Shown: positions 1 through 6,615 of the stretch, piece after piece
Numbering within the stretch: position 1 is the first letter of the stretch
Layout of the letters: every line of letters starts with the position of its first letter
NCBI GenBank assembly: GCA_003233615.1
Contig: QIMB01000192.1
Location: forward strand, 1-14,850
Direction of reading: 5' to 3'
Origin: Nitrospirota bacterium
GTDB taxonomy: Bacteria > Nitrospirota > Nitrospiria > Nitrospirales > UBA8639
DNA length: 14,850 nt
Translations under genes and position numbers: made by a program
Notes under the pieces: model-generated
What the model was told of the DNA's origin: nothing
The model's input: only the letters and a program-made list of their open reading frames with translations
Databases searched by the model: none

Positions 1-170
1 ACGCCTTCCCTTTCCCCGGTGCGGCAGAACTTCGAGAAATGATGAACTACTTCGAAGACTACACCTACTTTGGCCCAAATGCCGACAGCAATTTGGCCAT
101 GGCCCGAGGATTGTACCCCGAGGGCTTCACGTCTTTTGCGGAATGGGCATCACGAAATATGACTCCTTAA
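1..170 (+). CDS. C-terminal end of a probable NmrA-like NAD(P)-binding protein (5' truncated by window edge)
   Basis: An open frame enters from the left edge and ends with TAA at 168-170, giving the last 55 residues of a protein. The visible tail carries PGAAELREMMNYFEDY, then a Tyr/Phe-rich stretch, and ends in LYPEGFTSFAEWASRN. This layout (PGA-x-E/D-L-x-x-M, aromatic residues, an R-x-L-x-P-x-x-x-SF-x-x-W tail) resembles the C-terminus of NmrA/HSCARG-type atypical short-chain dehydrogenase-like proteins, which bind NAD(P) through an N-terminal Rossmann fold. That domain lies outside the window, so the family call rests on the tail alone. The gene converges on the VanZ-like gene, with 63 bp between the two stops. 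No convincing terminator is visible there. Confidence 0.5.
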   Translation, partial: AFPFPGAAELREMMNYFEDYTYFGPNADSNLAMARGLYPEGFTSFAEWASRNMTP

Positions 171-233
171 AACAATTGCATGCATAGAGATCGCTTGAGA
201 GGAGGAGAGCGAGAAAGCACAAAAGGAGCAGGA

Positions 234-737
234 TTATATCTTCAGAACATGAATGCCCAATGCGACTTGGAGTTTGAGGGGAATGCGTTCTTCAAAAAAT
301 CGAATCGCTGGAAAGCTGAGAGCAGCCTTCCATAAGCCCACCCCCGAGATCCCACCTAATGCATCAGCCATCAGGTCCCACACATCGGAATCACGAAGCG
401 GGACAAACCATTGATGCAGTTCATCCGTACAACCGAATAAGACCACGCAAATGATCGTCAAGAGGACGACGAAGACATCAGATTGGCCTTTTCTGGAATA
501 ATAGAAAGCTCGATAGGTGAGGACTGCCAATATGGCATATTCGATAAAATGATATACCTTGTCATTATTGCCAGAAAACATATCGCCTTCTACAGGAATA
601 AAAGCGTGCACGGTGTTGAGGAACACCGCAAGTTCCTGTTGAGGAACTGAAAGGGATGAGAGATAGATCATGCCAGTGGCAACAAGCAGCAAGGGAAGCC
701 AATACCACACGAAACCACCCCAATCGGCTCTTTTCAT
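234..737 (-). CDS. VanZ-family membrane protein
   Basis: This is a predicted inner-membrane protein of 167 residues from the start chosen here. Four hydrophobic segments are visible, at about 11-29, 62-80, 88-104 and 122-140. The VanZ signature is clear: N-D-K-x-x-H-F-x-E-Y at the start of the second segment, and DELHQWFVPLRDSDVWDLMAD-like residues before the fourth (D-E-x-x-Q, F-x-P-x-R-x-x-D-x-x-D-x-x-x-D). VanZ itself gives low-level teicoplanin resistance; most homologues have no known function, so no antibiotic role is claimed. The frame stays open to a GTG at 800 and an ATG at 797. I chose the ATG at 737 because AGGAGG lies at 751-756 (spacing 13) and the protein then begins just before the first membrane segment. 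The upstream starts have an AAGGAG at longer spacing and remain possible. Confidence 0.85.
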   Translation of the reverse strand: MKRADWGGFVWYWLPLLLVATGMIYLSSLSVPQQELAVFLNTVHAFIPVEGDMFSGNNDKVYHFIEYAILAVLTYRAFYYSRKGQSDVFVVLLTIICVVLFGCTDELHQWFVPLRDSDVWDLMADALGGISGVGLWKAALSFPAIRFFEERIPLKLQVALGIHVLKI

Positions 738-1146
738 CTGATTCACTACCCCTCCTAATCCTTGGCCACAGGGAATGACCCTGAGTACGTTACCCATCAC
801 AGTTATTGGTGACTCCTTATCATTACCAAACAGTCATCATCCTGCCGTGTTATTTCGGTACTCCCCTCTTTGTTCTTTATCAGCAACCACATAACTTTGT
901 GTTCGTGTTCATTGCACATGGGTAAACGAAGCATGGGAACGAGGAACGCTGTAACTCATCGGATGAAACAGTGAATCCTTAACCACCGAATTGACACCGA
1001 TACAATTCATGAAAATATTATATTTTTTGCAAAGATCATGCTGTGCTGAAACAGATAAAGGACTGAACATAGCCACAATTATAGGGATGGGTAAGGGAAC
1101 AAACAGATACTCAGACCATACGAAACATTTGGAAACACACATGAAC

Positions 1147-1164
1147 TGTAGGGACAACCCTACA
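1147..1164. promoter_or_regulatory. Perfect 7-bp inverted repeat, possible operator
   Basis: TGTAGGG and CCCTACA flank a 4-base spacer (ACAA). The right arm continues into CGTAAG and then a run of seven C. Short spaced dyads of this kind are typical of dimeric regulators, but the binding protein and the regulated gene cannot be named from the sequence. Confidence 0.3.
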
Positions 1165-1245
1165 CGTAAGAGTCGCCCCCCCATTTCTCTGATTGAACCT
1201 AAAAACAGCAGTTGGATCACGAAAGTCTGCACAAACCCTTAACGC

Positions 1246-1275
1246 GCTTAGAAAATTTAAGCTTAGAAAATTTAA
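1246..1275. repeat. Exact 15-bp tandem duplication
   Basis: GCTTAGAAAATTTAA occurs twice back to back (1246-1260 and 1261-1275), followed by further A/T. It lies about 230 bp upstream of ychF in non-coding DNA. It is probably a slippage duplication that adds an AT-rich, possibly bent, segment. Confidence 0.85.
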
Positions 1276-1503
1276 AAATTGACTCATCACCTACAAGGTG
1301 ACCACGCAATGTGTACATTCCCTGTGCACATCAATTGCTTGCACAGCTTTTTCGCACTCAACTGCCGTCTTTCGGTTGAATGAGAAACACATTCACGCTC
1401 ATATTTTTCAAAAAAGGCGCCTCACTTGCCCATGAAACCTTCACCTAATAGGGCTTTTGGCTTAGAGACCAACACGACTACGATTTGATACCGTGCGTGC
1501 CGT

Positions 1504-2574
1504 ATGGAAATTGGTATCGTCGGACTCCCTAACGTTGGCAAATCTACTATTTTCAATGCGCTCACCTCTGGAAGTGCGGCTGCATCAAATTACCCGTTTA
1601 CGACAATTGAACCGAATGTTGGCGTCGTGGCGGTGCCTGATGCCCGCTTAGCCCGCCTGACCGAACTCTTCCACCCCAAGAAAACCATTCCGGCATCCTG
1701 CCGTTTTGTGGATATTGCCGGCCTCGTGAAAGGGGCGGCTCAAGGTGAAGGACTTGGCAACAAGTTTTTGGCCAACATTCGCGAAGTCGATGCGATTCTT
1801 CACATGGTCCGTCTCTTTGAGGACGCCGACGTGGTGCATACAATGGGTAGCGTCGACCCTAAACGCGACATTGAGGTTATTGAGATGGAACTGATGTTGG
1901 CTGATTTGGACAGTCTTACCAGACAATTTGATAAAGTCTCGGGCAAGGCCAAGTCCGGAGATAAGGCATCAAAAGAAACCCTATTGATTCTCGAAACTCT
2001 CAAGACTGGACTAGAAAACGGTACGCCCGCCCGCGCGCTCGGGATTGAACCGAACATGTTGAAGGAGTATTTTCTCTTAACAGCCAAGCCGATTTTCTAT
2101 GTTGGCAACACTGACGAGAACCCGGATCAGGCTGTCATTGCCGATTTCCAGGATTTCACAAAAGCCCGTGACTCCGAATCAGTTGTCATTTGCAGTAAGT
2201 TAGAAAGCGAAATCGTCGAGCTGGCCGGCGAAGACCGTGAACTCTTCATGAAAGATCTCGGTATGGAGCAAAGCGGCCTGGAAAAGGTCATTGTCGGGAC
2301 GTATGCCACACTCGGGCTATGCTCGTACTTTACCTGCGGCCCCCAAGAGGTGAGAGCCTGGACCATCCCTATTGGAGCCAAGGCTCCACAAGCTGCCGGC
2401 GTCATTCATACCGATTTCGAAAAGGGTTTTATTAAGGCGGATATTTATGGATGGACCGAGATCGACCAATACCGCACAGAAACCGTCTTACGTGAGAAGG
2501 GGCTCATCCGCTCAGAAGGCAAAGAATATATCGTCAAAGACGGCGACGTTTGTCACTTCAAATTCAATGTCTGA
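1504..2574 (+). CDS. ychF: Ribosome-binding ATPase YchF (Obg-family P-loop NTPase)
   Basis: A cytoplasmic P-loop NTPase of 356 residues, close to the usual ~363. The P-loop is GLPNVGKS at residues 7-14, followed by the family's N-Y-P-F-T-T-I-E-P-N-x-G block (29-40). The G3 motif is DIAG at 70-73, followed by LVKGA and G-E-G-L-G-N-x-F-L. The nucleotide-specificity motif is NTDE (202-205), the N-x-x-E form that makes YchF prefer ATP to GTP, unlike other Obg proteins. A coiled-coil-like arm spans roughly 125-175. The TGS domain fills about 275-356 and ends in the typical DGDVCHFKFNV. Known homologues bind ribosomes and influence translation of stress-response messages. It stands alone, with no operon partner. 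The ATG start fits the family N-terminus (MEIGIVGLPN), although no Shine-Dalgarno sequence is visible upstream. Confidence 0.97.
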   Translation: MEIGIVGLPNVGKSTIFNALTSGSAAASNYPFTTIEPNVGVVAVPDARLARLTELFHPKKTIPASCRFVDIAGLVKGAAQGEGLGNKFLANIREVDAILHMVRLFEDADVVHTMGSVDPKRDIEVIEMELMLADLDSLTRQFDKVSGKAKSGDKASKETLLILETLKTGLENGTPARALGIEPNMLKEYFLLTAKPIFYVGNTDENPDQAVIADFQDFTKARDSESVVICSKLESEIVELAGEDRELFMKDLGMEQSGLEKVIVGTYATLGLCSYFTCGPQEVRAWTIPIGAKAPQAAGVIHTDFEKGFIKADIYGWTEIDQYRTETVLREKGLIRSEGKEYIVKDGDVCHFKFNV

Positions 2575-3029
2575 GTCTCCTCTTTTTAGCCATGTATTCA
2601 CAGTACCTTCTTGCCCCTCATGACATAACTACGTGGCCTGTAACTGCTACCTGACTCACGTACATTAGCTAGACGTGAAGGACGCTTTGCCGACTGCGTC
2701 AGTGAAACTCCCAGTCCAAAGAAAGTAGATTTTCCAACCCCTTACATTCACTGGTATCATCTCTTGTGCTTCATAGCAGAGGATGAAAATGGGAATTTCG
2801 TCTAGCCGCAGATCATCATAGTTTGAATCAGCGTTATATGAGAAAAAATGACCATTCCCTCGCCACAACACATCATTATCGCAAGTAATCGCTAGTAACA
2901 CGCATCCACGAGCTCAGACAAACAATCGCGCCTTCAAGAATTCTGTCTCCAAAACCGAATAACATGTGAGTAGGGACATCGTCCAGGAATGACAATCTTG
3001 GCTGCGATACTACTGTAGGAGCTTCTGTG
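2575..3029. other. Intergenic region between ychF and the protease gene
   Basis: No gene here can be supported. A minus-strand frame from a GTG at 2901 to a stop at 2665 encodes 78 residues with protein-like composition (acidic, aromatic-rich middle), but it has no ribosome binding site and no recognisable domain. It may be a decayed gene or chance. A second minus-strand frame (2876-3136) runs into the protease gene and is a shadow. No clear terminator hairpin follows ychF. Confidence 0.5.
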
Positions 3030-3575
3030 ATGGGGTCAAGTCGTTCATTTTTTCTATTAGCATTGCTTGTCATTGGAACAGTCATAGGCGGACAGGCTCT
3101 TGTTAGTCGCCTACCCTTGGACCAAGCTCTTGTCAAAGCTCAGGCAGCTATCTCGAATTCTGGAAGTGTGACGGCAGACTCAGAAGATTCAATAATCCCT
3201 TTGGAGCGTTTCGGCGGAGTGTGGGTTGCCTCTGTTGAATTTAACGACCTCTACGAAGCAAAACTTGTCGTTGACACCGGTGCATCCTTTACCACGATAT
3301 CAGAAAACCTCGCGTTTGACGCCGGGATCCAATCTGATCCTCGCCACGCACCTATCAATCTGCATACCGCAGGAGGCACCGTTCAAGCCACAATGGGGAT
3401 TGCTCGGAAAATCCGCGTAGGCGATGCAGGACGTAATGATGTACGTGTCGTCATACACACCCTCCCCAATTTCCCGGAAGAGGTTGATGGACTTTTAGGT
3501 TTGAGTTTTTTTGATGGTTTTCTCGTTCAGCTCGACCATGCTGAGGGCCAACTTCACCTGACACCTAAAAACTGA
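3030..3575 (+). CDS. Membrane-anchored retropepsin-like aspartic protease
   Basis: A protein of 181 residues with one N-terminal hydrophobic segment (about 6-24), a linker, then a single retropepsin-like domain from about residue 58. The catalytic motif is VVDTGASFTTIS, with the active Asp at residue 82, and a second hydrophobic loop reads DGLLGLSFFDGFLVQLD (hydrophobic-hydrophobic-G). This is the clan AA fold in its one-domain form, which must dimerise to build the active site, as in bacterial TIGR02281-type proteins. The anchor suggests it acts at the outer face of the inner membrane; its substrate is unknown. The ATG at 3030 is preferred over the GTG at 3027 because AGGAG at 3017-3021 gives 8-base spacing. 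It appears monocistronic, and the hairpin repeat begins 57 bp past its stop. Confidence 0.88.
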   Translation: MGSSRSFFLLALLVIGTVIGGQALVSRLPLDQALVKAQAAISNSGSVTADSEDSIIPLERFGGVWVASVEFNDLYEAKLVVDTGASFTTISENLAFDAGIQSDPRHAPINLHTAGGTVQATMGIARKIRVGDAGRNDVRVVIHTLPNFPEEVDGLLGLSFFDGFLVQLDHAEGQLHLTPKN

Positions 3576-3632
3576 CAATGTCTGGGTGTCACAGCGGTCG
3601 AACCTTTCGTTGTATTTTTCAGTGCTGGAAAT

Positions 3633-3741
3633 GTTGAAAAAAGCCGCCAGCGGCGTTCTCGCCATTTTACTGTGCTCACGTACTGAGAGTACACTCCGTG
3701 CGCCAAAATGGCTGCGGCCTTGCCGGACGGACTTTGTTGAC
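3633..3741. repeat. Large imperfect palindrome, probable dispersed intergenic repeat
   Basis: This ~109-bp segment folds on itself. The left arm begins GTTGAAAAAAGCCGCC and includes CCATTTTACTGTGCTCACGTAC. The right arm, read in reverse complement, begins GTCAACAAAGTCCGTCC and includes CCATTTTGGCGCACGGAGTGTACT. The arms match with several mismatches and small gaps around a short centre. Its composition is richer in G+C than the flanks. From general familiarity, similar intergenic hairpins (arms starting with TTGAAAAAGTCCGCC-like sequence) recur in Nitrospira-type genomes, but only one copy is in this window. A 66-codon frame across it (3586-3786) is not considered a gene. Confidence 0.65.
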
Positions 3742-4144
3742 CATTCCCGTGGCTCCTGCCGTCGATGGCATCTCAGCTATGCATGAGCTATGGAAGTGAT
3801 CATATTCAACATACCCGTACTTGAAATCTCAGTCTTTCAAAAAACACTTCTCACACGTGCAACTCTTCTTCAAACGTCATGACTCAAGTATTGAGACTGA
3901 AGACTGAAAGCTCACACGCGCTAGAACACTCCGATCAAGCCATTCAAGACCTTCTCGGTTTGGACAATCCTTGGTTCAATCAATGACGAATCCTGTTGTA
4001 TGCTCACTCATGCTTAGCCTTGAAAAGCCTTCGGCCTTCAGTCTGTCCACTGAGTAGTCACATGCAAACTTACAACCCATCCTTGACAGTGCGCAAAGGC
4101 AGTATGGTAATACTATCTGTTGCTCAAACGAATAGGATATATCA
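3742..4144. other. Gene-free stretch upstream of the gamma-glutamylcyclotransferase-like gene
   Basis: No credible gene, RNA or strong hairpin is visible. The frames at 3976-4224 (minus) and 3996-4418 (plus) overlap the downstream gene and look like chance. A short ACTGAAGACTGAAAG run occurs near 3896-3910. The promoter of the 4145 gene should lie here, but I cannot place it firmly. Confidence 0.5.
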
Positions 4145-4588
4145 ATGCGATTCTTCATGTATGCTGACAATCTCAATCCCACACAATTACAACGACGTGC
4201 ACCAGAGCACCAACTGTTATTCAAAGCCTATATTCCAGATCACACCATCACGTTCGGACGGTGGTCCAATCAATGGCGGTGCGGACTCGCAACCATCACA
4301 CCATCTTCCGGTGAACGCGTCTGGGGGGCGGTCTTTGAACTCACTCCAGAAGACGTACGAGAACTGGACAAGTTCGAGGGTGATTTACCAGAAGAAGCCT
4401 TTCGACATGTTGAAATGAATGTATTTACTGAAGACGAACACAAAGAATTTGTGACCACGCACGTCGGACACGCCATCGGAAAATTCAAGGCCAAAGACCA
4501 TTATTTAGACTGGGTCATGACCGGTGTCCGACATTGGAAATTGCCAGATGAATGTCGAGATATGTGGGATCTCCTCCGCCCTCGATAG
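4145..4588 (+). CDS. Gamma-glutamylcyclotransferase-like (GGCT/AIG2 fold) protein
   Basis: A protein of 147 residues, the usual size for this cytoplasmic fold. It opens with MRFFMYADNLNP (6-12), corresponding to the Y-G-S-N-M substrate loop of the family, then QLQRRAPEH. A central WGAVFELTPEDVRELDKFEG stretch holds Glu78 in the L-D-x-x-E-G motif, the position of the general acid/base Glu in GGCT enzymes. The characterised reaction releases 5-oxoproline from gamma-glutamyl amino acids or related compounds; the substrate here is not determined. The glycine of the YGSN loop is Ala here, which may shift specificity. AGGA at 4134-4137 sits 7 bases before the ATG. The gene precedes the ferredoxin and MoaB/Mog genes on the same strand (73-bp gap), so it could be cotranscribed with them. 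Confidence 0.85.
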   Translation: MRFFMYADNLNPTQLQRRAPEHQLLFKAYIPDHTITFGRWSNQWRCGLATITPSSGERVWGAVFELTPEDVRELDKFEGDLPEEAFRHVEMNVFTEDEHKEFVTTHVGHAIGKFKAKDHYLDWVMTGVRHWKLPDECRDMWDLLRPR

Positions 4589-4661
4589 CACCATCATAGC
4601 CAGACACAGTCCATCTTACTCGCAACAGTCTTTCACGTTCTTTTCACGATAAGGAGCTGTC

Positions 4662-4988
4662 ATGCCTAAACCAAAATATCACATCCTCGTCTGTACCAAT
4701 TCCCGCCCTCCTGGCCACCCCAAACCGTCTTGTGGGGCAACTGGGGCTCAGAATTTACTGATGGCGTTGAATATGGGACTCATTGAGCGAGGGGTTCAAC
4801 CAGGGGAAGTACTTGTGACCGGGACAACATGCTTGGGACCATGTGAACAGGGACCAAATGTCGTGGTCTACCCAACTGGGACTTGGTACTCACAAGTCAA
4901 AGATTCGGATGTGGCCATTATTTTAGATGAACATATCAAAAAAGGTGAGCCTGCCACACAACTCAACCCCGATTCCGTGTGGTCCTAA
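4662..4988 (+). CDS. Thioredoxin-like [2Fe-2S] ferredoxin
   Basis: A small protein of 108 residues with four cysteines, C11, C24, C57 and C61, in the C-x12-C ... C-x3-C pattern of thioredoxin-fold [2Fe-2S] ferredoxins (Shethna type, also the NuoE C-terminal domain). The motif VCTNSRPPGHPKPSCG and the block TTCLGPCEQGPNVVVYP are typical. It should carry one low-potential cluster and shuttle electrons in the cytoplasm; its partner is unknown. AAGGAG at 4651-4656, 5 bases before the ATG, supports the start. The MoaB/Mog gene follows after 27 bp, so the two are very likely cotranscribed. The pairing may point to redox supply for molybdoenzymes, but that is inference. Confidence 0.93.
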   Translation: MPKPKYHILVCTNSRPPGHPKPSCGATGAQNLLMALNMGLIERGVQPGEVLVTGTTCLGPCEQGPNVVVYPTGTWYSQVKDSDVAIILDEHIKKGEPATQLNPDSVWS

Positions 4989-5015
4989 TTTACTCACCCG
5001 AGAAAGCACGCAATC

Positions 5016-5573
5016 ATGGGTGACCATCGCTCTCATGACCAACATACGCATCACGACAAAGATGGCCAGCCATCGCATGTGACCCACAAAAACGATGGTG
5101 CCAATCCATTAAGTTGTATGGTTGTCACCTGTAGCGATTCACGCACCAAGGATACCGATACCAGCGGGAAGCTGATTTGTCATTTACTCAAAGAGCAAGG
5201 CCATTCAATTCGCGAATACCATCTCATCAAAGATGAACCAGAAGACATTACGCAGTTACTCAAACAAGCCGCACAACAGACCGACAAGCAGGTGATCATT
5301 ATTAACGGAGGAACCGGTATTTCCCGTCGCGATTCCACATTTGAAGCCGTTGATGGATTTTTACAAAAACGATTGGATGGATTTGGTGAGTTGTTTCGCT
5401 ATTTAAGCTTTCAAGACATCGGCTCACCAGCCATGCTGAGCCGCGCCACTGCTGGCATTCATGAACATTTGGTTATTTTTTCTATCCCAGGGTCGCAAGG
5501 CGCTGTTCAGCTGGCCATGGAACAGTTGATTCTGCCTGAGATGGGTCATATTGCTGGAGAGTTGGTGAAATAG
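5016..5573 (+). CDS. moaB: MoaB/Mog-family molybdenum cofactor biosynthesis protein with His-rich N-terminus
   Basis: A cytoplasmic protein of 185 residues. The family adenylylates molybdopterin (MPT to MPT-AMP) before molybdenum insertion. From about residue 35 it follows the MoaB/MogA fold: VVTCSDSRTKDTDTSGKLI, then IIINGGTGISRRDSTFEAVD with the GGTGIS loop at 98-103, SFQDIGSPAMLSRATAG, and FSIPGSQGAVQLAMEQLI-like residues with PGS at about 158-160 lining the pterin pocket. The first 25 residues contain seven histidines (4, 7, 10, 12, 13, 21, 24) among Asp and Lys. This tail is longer and more His-rich than in typical MoaB and could bind metal. The gene follows the ferredoxin by 27 bp. GAGAAAG at about 5000-5006 is a weak ribosome site. 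MoaB and MogA cannot be separated with certainty by reading. Confidence 0.92.
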   Translation: MGDHRSHDQHTHHDKDGQPSHVTHKNDGANPLSCMVVTCSDSRTKDTDTSGKLICHLLKEQGHSIREYHLIKDEPEDITQLLKQAAQQTDKQVIIINGGTGISRRDSTFEAVDGFLQKRLDGFGELFRYLSFQDIGSPAMLSRATAGIHEHLVIFSIPGSQGAVQLAMEQLILPEMGHIAGELVK

Positions 5574-5579
5574 ATTTTC

Positions 5580-5598
5580 AGGATTATAGGAATCCTAT
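5580..5598. terminator. Short inverted repeats between convergent genes, possible weak terminator
   Basis: Two overlapping 6-bp dyads lie in the 27-bp gap between the moaB and phzF-like stops: AGGATT/AATCCT (5580-5596) and ATAGGA/TCCTAT (5586-5598). The stems are short and AT-rich and no long T-run follows on either strand. Position between convergent genes is the main argument for a bidirectional terminator. Confidence 0.25.
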
Positions 5599-5600
5599 GC

Positions 5601-6533
5601 TTAATACACCATCTTGCCTTCTGCAACCATTACGACCTGCCCGCCAACTTTAATTTCCTGAATTATATCATCGTCAGAAAAGACTTGCACTAAAATCCTG
5701 GAAGGCCGGTCAATTTCATAGCCCTGCTCTATCACCACTTCGGTCGTCGGCCCCACATCCACAACTCCGTTTTTTACCAAATACGCGCCCAACGCCCCAC
5801 TGGCACTACCCGTCGCTGGATCTTCTGGAATCCCAATGGGGTCGGCAAACATGCGGGTATGCACCGCAGAACTTTCTTCGAGTGTCATCGTTGTATAGAC
5901 CATGATTCCATTTGCGCCTACACGCGCGCAGACATCTCGAATTCCAGCATGATTGACCTGCATGGACTTCACTGCAGTAAGGGTTCGAATCGGCACGATT
6001 AACACCGGCAATCCCGTTGAGACTAACTCGACAGGAAAAGGCGAATCACTAATCAGCGATTTGTGTACACCTAACGCCTTCGCCAATTCATACAGCACCT
6101 CCACCTCGCTCACCACCTCGAGAAATTCAGGAGAAGGTTGAGACATCACCACCTGTTCAATCTGTCCTTTGAGAACAATCAGTTCAAGTGGAAAGACACC
6201 TATGTGGCATTCATAGAATATTTTTGTCACAGGCTCCTGTAGCGGAATGCGCTTGAGCATACCCAACACATAGAACGTGCCTAGCACTGGGTGTCCGCCA
6301 AATGGAATTTCTTGCGATGGAGTGAAAATACGGATTTTTGCAGCCGCTCGTGGGTCGGCCGCTGGCAGAACAAACACCGTTTCTGAAAGATTCATCTCTC
6401 GAGCGATTTGCTGAAACTCTCTATCGGTCAATGCACCAGCATCGGGAAATACGGCAAGAGGATTTCCACCAAACGGTTCATTCGTAAATACATCCGCCTG
6501 ATAAAACTGAAGGCAGTTTCGAGAAATATCCAT
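5601..6533 (-). CDS. PhzF-family isomerase/epimerase-like protein
   Basis: A protein of 310 residues with the two-lobed diaminopimelate-epimerase-like fold of the PhzF family. The N-terminus has YQADVFTNEPFGGNPLAVF, then NLSETVFV with Glu51 at the position of the catalytic Glu45 of PhzF, and FTPSQEIPFGGHPVLGT with His81. The C-terminal lobe has the diagnostic MFADPIGIPEDPATGSASG block (Asp238 in EDPATGSA). In phenazine producers PhzF isomerises trans-2,3-dihydro-3-hydroxyanthranilate. No phenazine genes are near, and most family members act on unknown substrates, so a phenazine role is not claimed. It lies 82 bp downstream of the radical SAM gene on the same strand and may share its transcript. 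No ribosome site is obvious before the ATG. The residues expected for activity are present. Confidence 0.93.
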   Translation of the reverse strand: MDISRNCLQFYQADVFTNEPFGGNPLAVFPDAGALTDREFQQIAREMNLSETVFVLPAADPRAAAKIRIFTPSQEIPFGGHPVLGTFYVLGMLKRIPLQEPVTKIFYECHIGVFPLELIVLKGQIEQVVMSQPSPEFLEVVSEVEVLYELAKALGVHKSLISDSPFPVELVSTGLPVLIVPIRTLTAVKSMQVNHAGIRDVCARVGANGIMVYTTMTLEESSAVHTRMFADPIGIPEDPATGSASGALGAYLVKNGVVDVGPTTEVVIEQGYEIDRPSRILVQVFSDDDIIQEIKVGGQVVMVAEGKMVY

Positions 6534-6615
6534 TCAGAAAACGGTCAGATGAGAATACATTGCGCAAACGGCTTTAGGATCATGTCAGTTATTCCTTCGA
6601 GGAAAATCTCTTCCA

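Larger units (their letters stand above)
738..1503. other. Gene-poor region between the VanZ gene and ychF
   Basis: No protein here matches a family I know. Two overlapping open frames on opposite strands (909-1232 minus, 991-1242 plus) have no recognisable motif and no good ribosome binding site, so I treat them as chance. The region is AT-rich and contains an exact 7-bp inverted repeat (1147-1164), a 15-bp tandem duplication (1246-1275) and small palindromes near 1300-1340. It should hold the promoters of the VanZ gene (leftward) and ychF (rightward). I could not place convincing -35/-10 pairs for either. Confidence 0.6.

Noticed and set aside
234..737. Glycopeptide resistance role for the VanZ-like protein
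   Set aside because: No van regulatory or ligase genes are present; VanZ-domain proteins are common in bacteria without such resistance.
909..1242. Opposed open frames of 107 and 83 codons
   Set aside because: They overlap on opposite strands, have no ribosome site and no recognisable domain, and cover the inverted repeat; likely chance.
3586..3786. 66-codon frame after the protease gene
   Set aside because: It lies almost wholly in the palindromic repeat and has no ribosome site; its codons are explained by the repeat.
3996..4418. 140-codon plus-strand frame overlapping the cyclotransferase-like gene
   Set aside because: It is in a different frame from a gene with clear family motifs and a good ribosome site, and its product resembles nothing known.
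5601..6533. Phenazine biosynthesis role for the PhzF-like gene
   Set aside because: No other phenazine genes are nearby and PhzF-like proteins are widespread with unrelated or unknown substrates.
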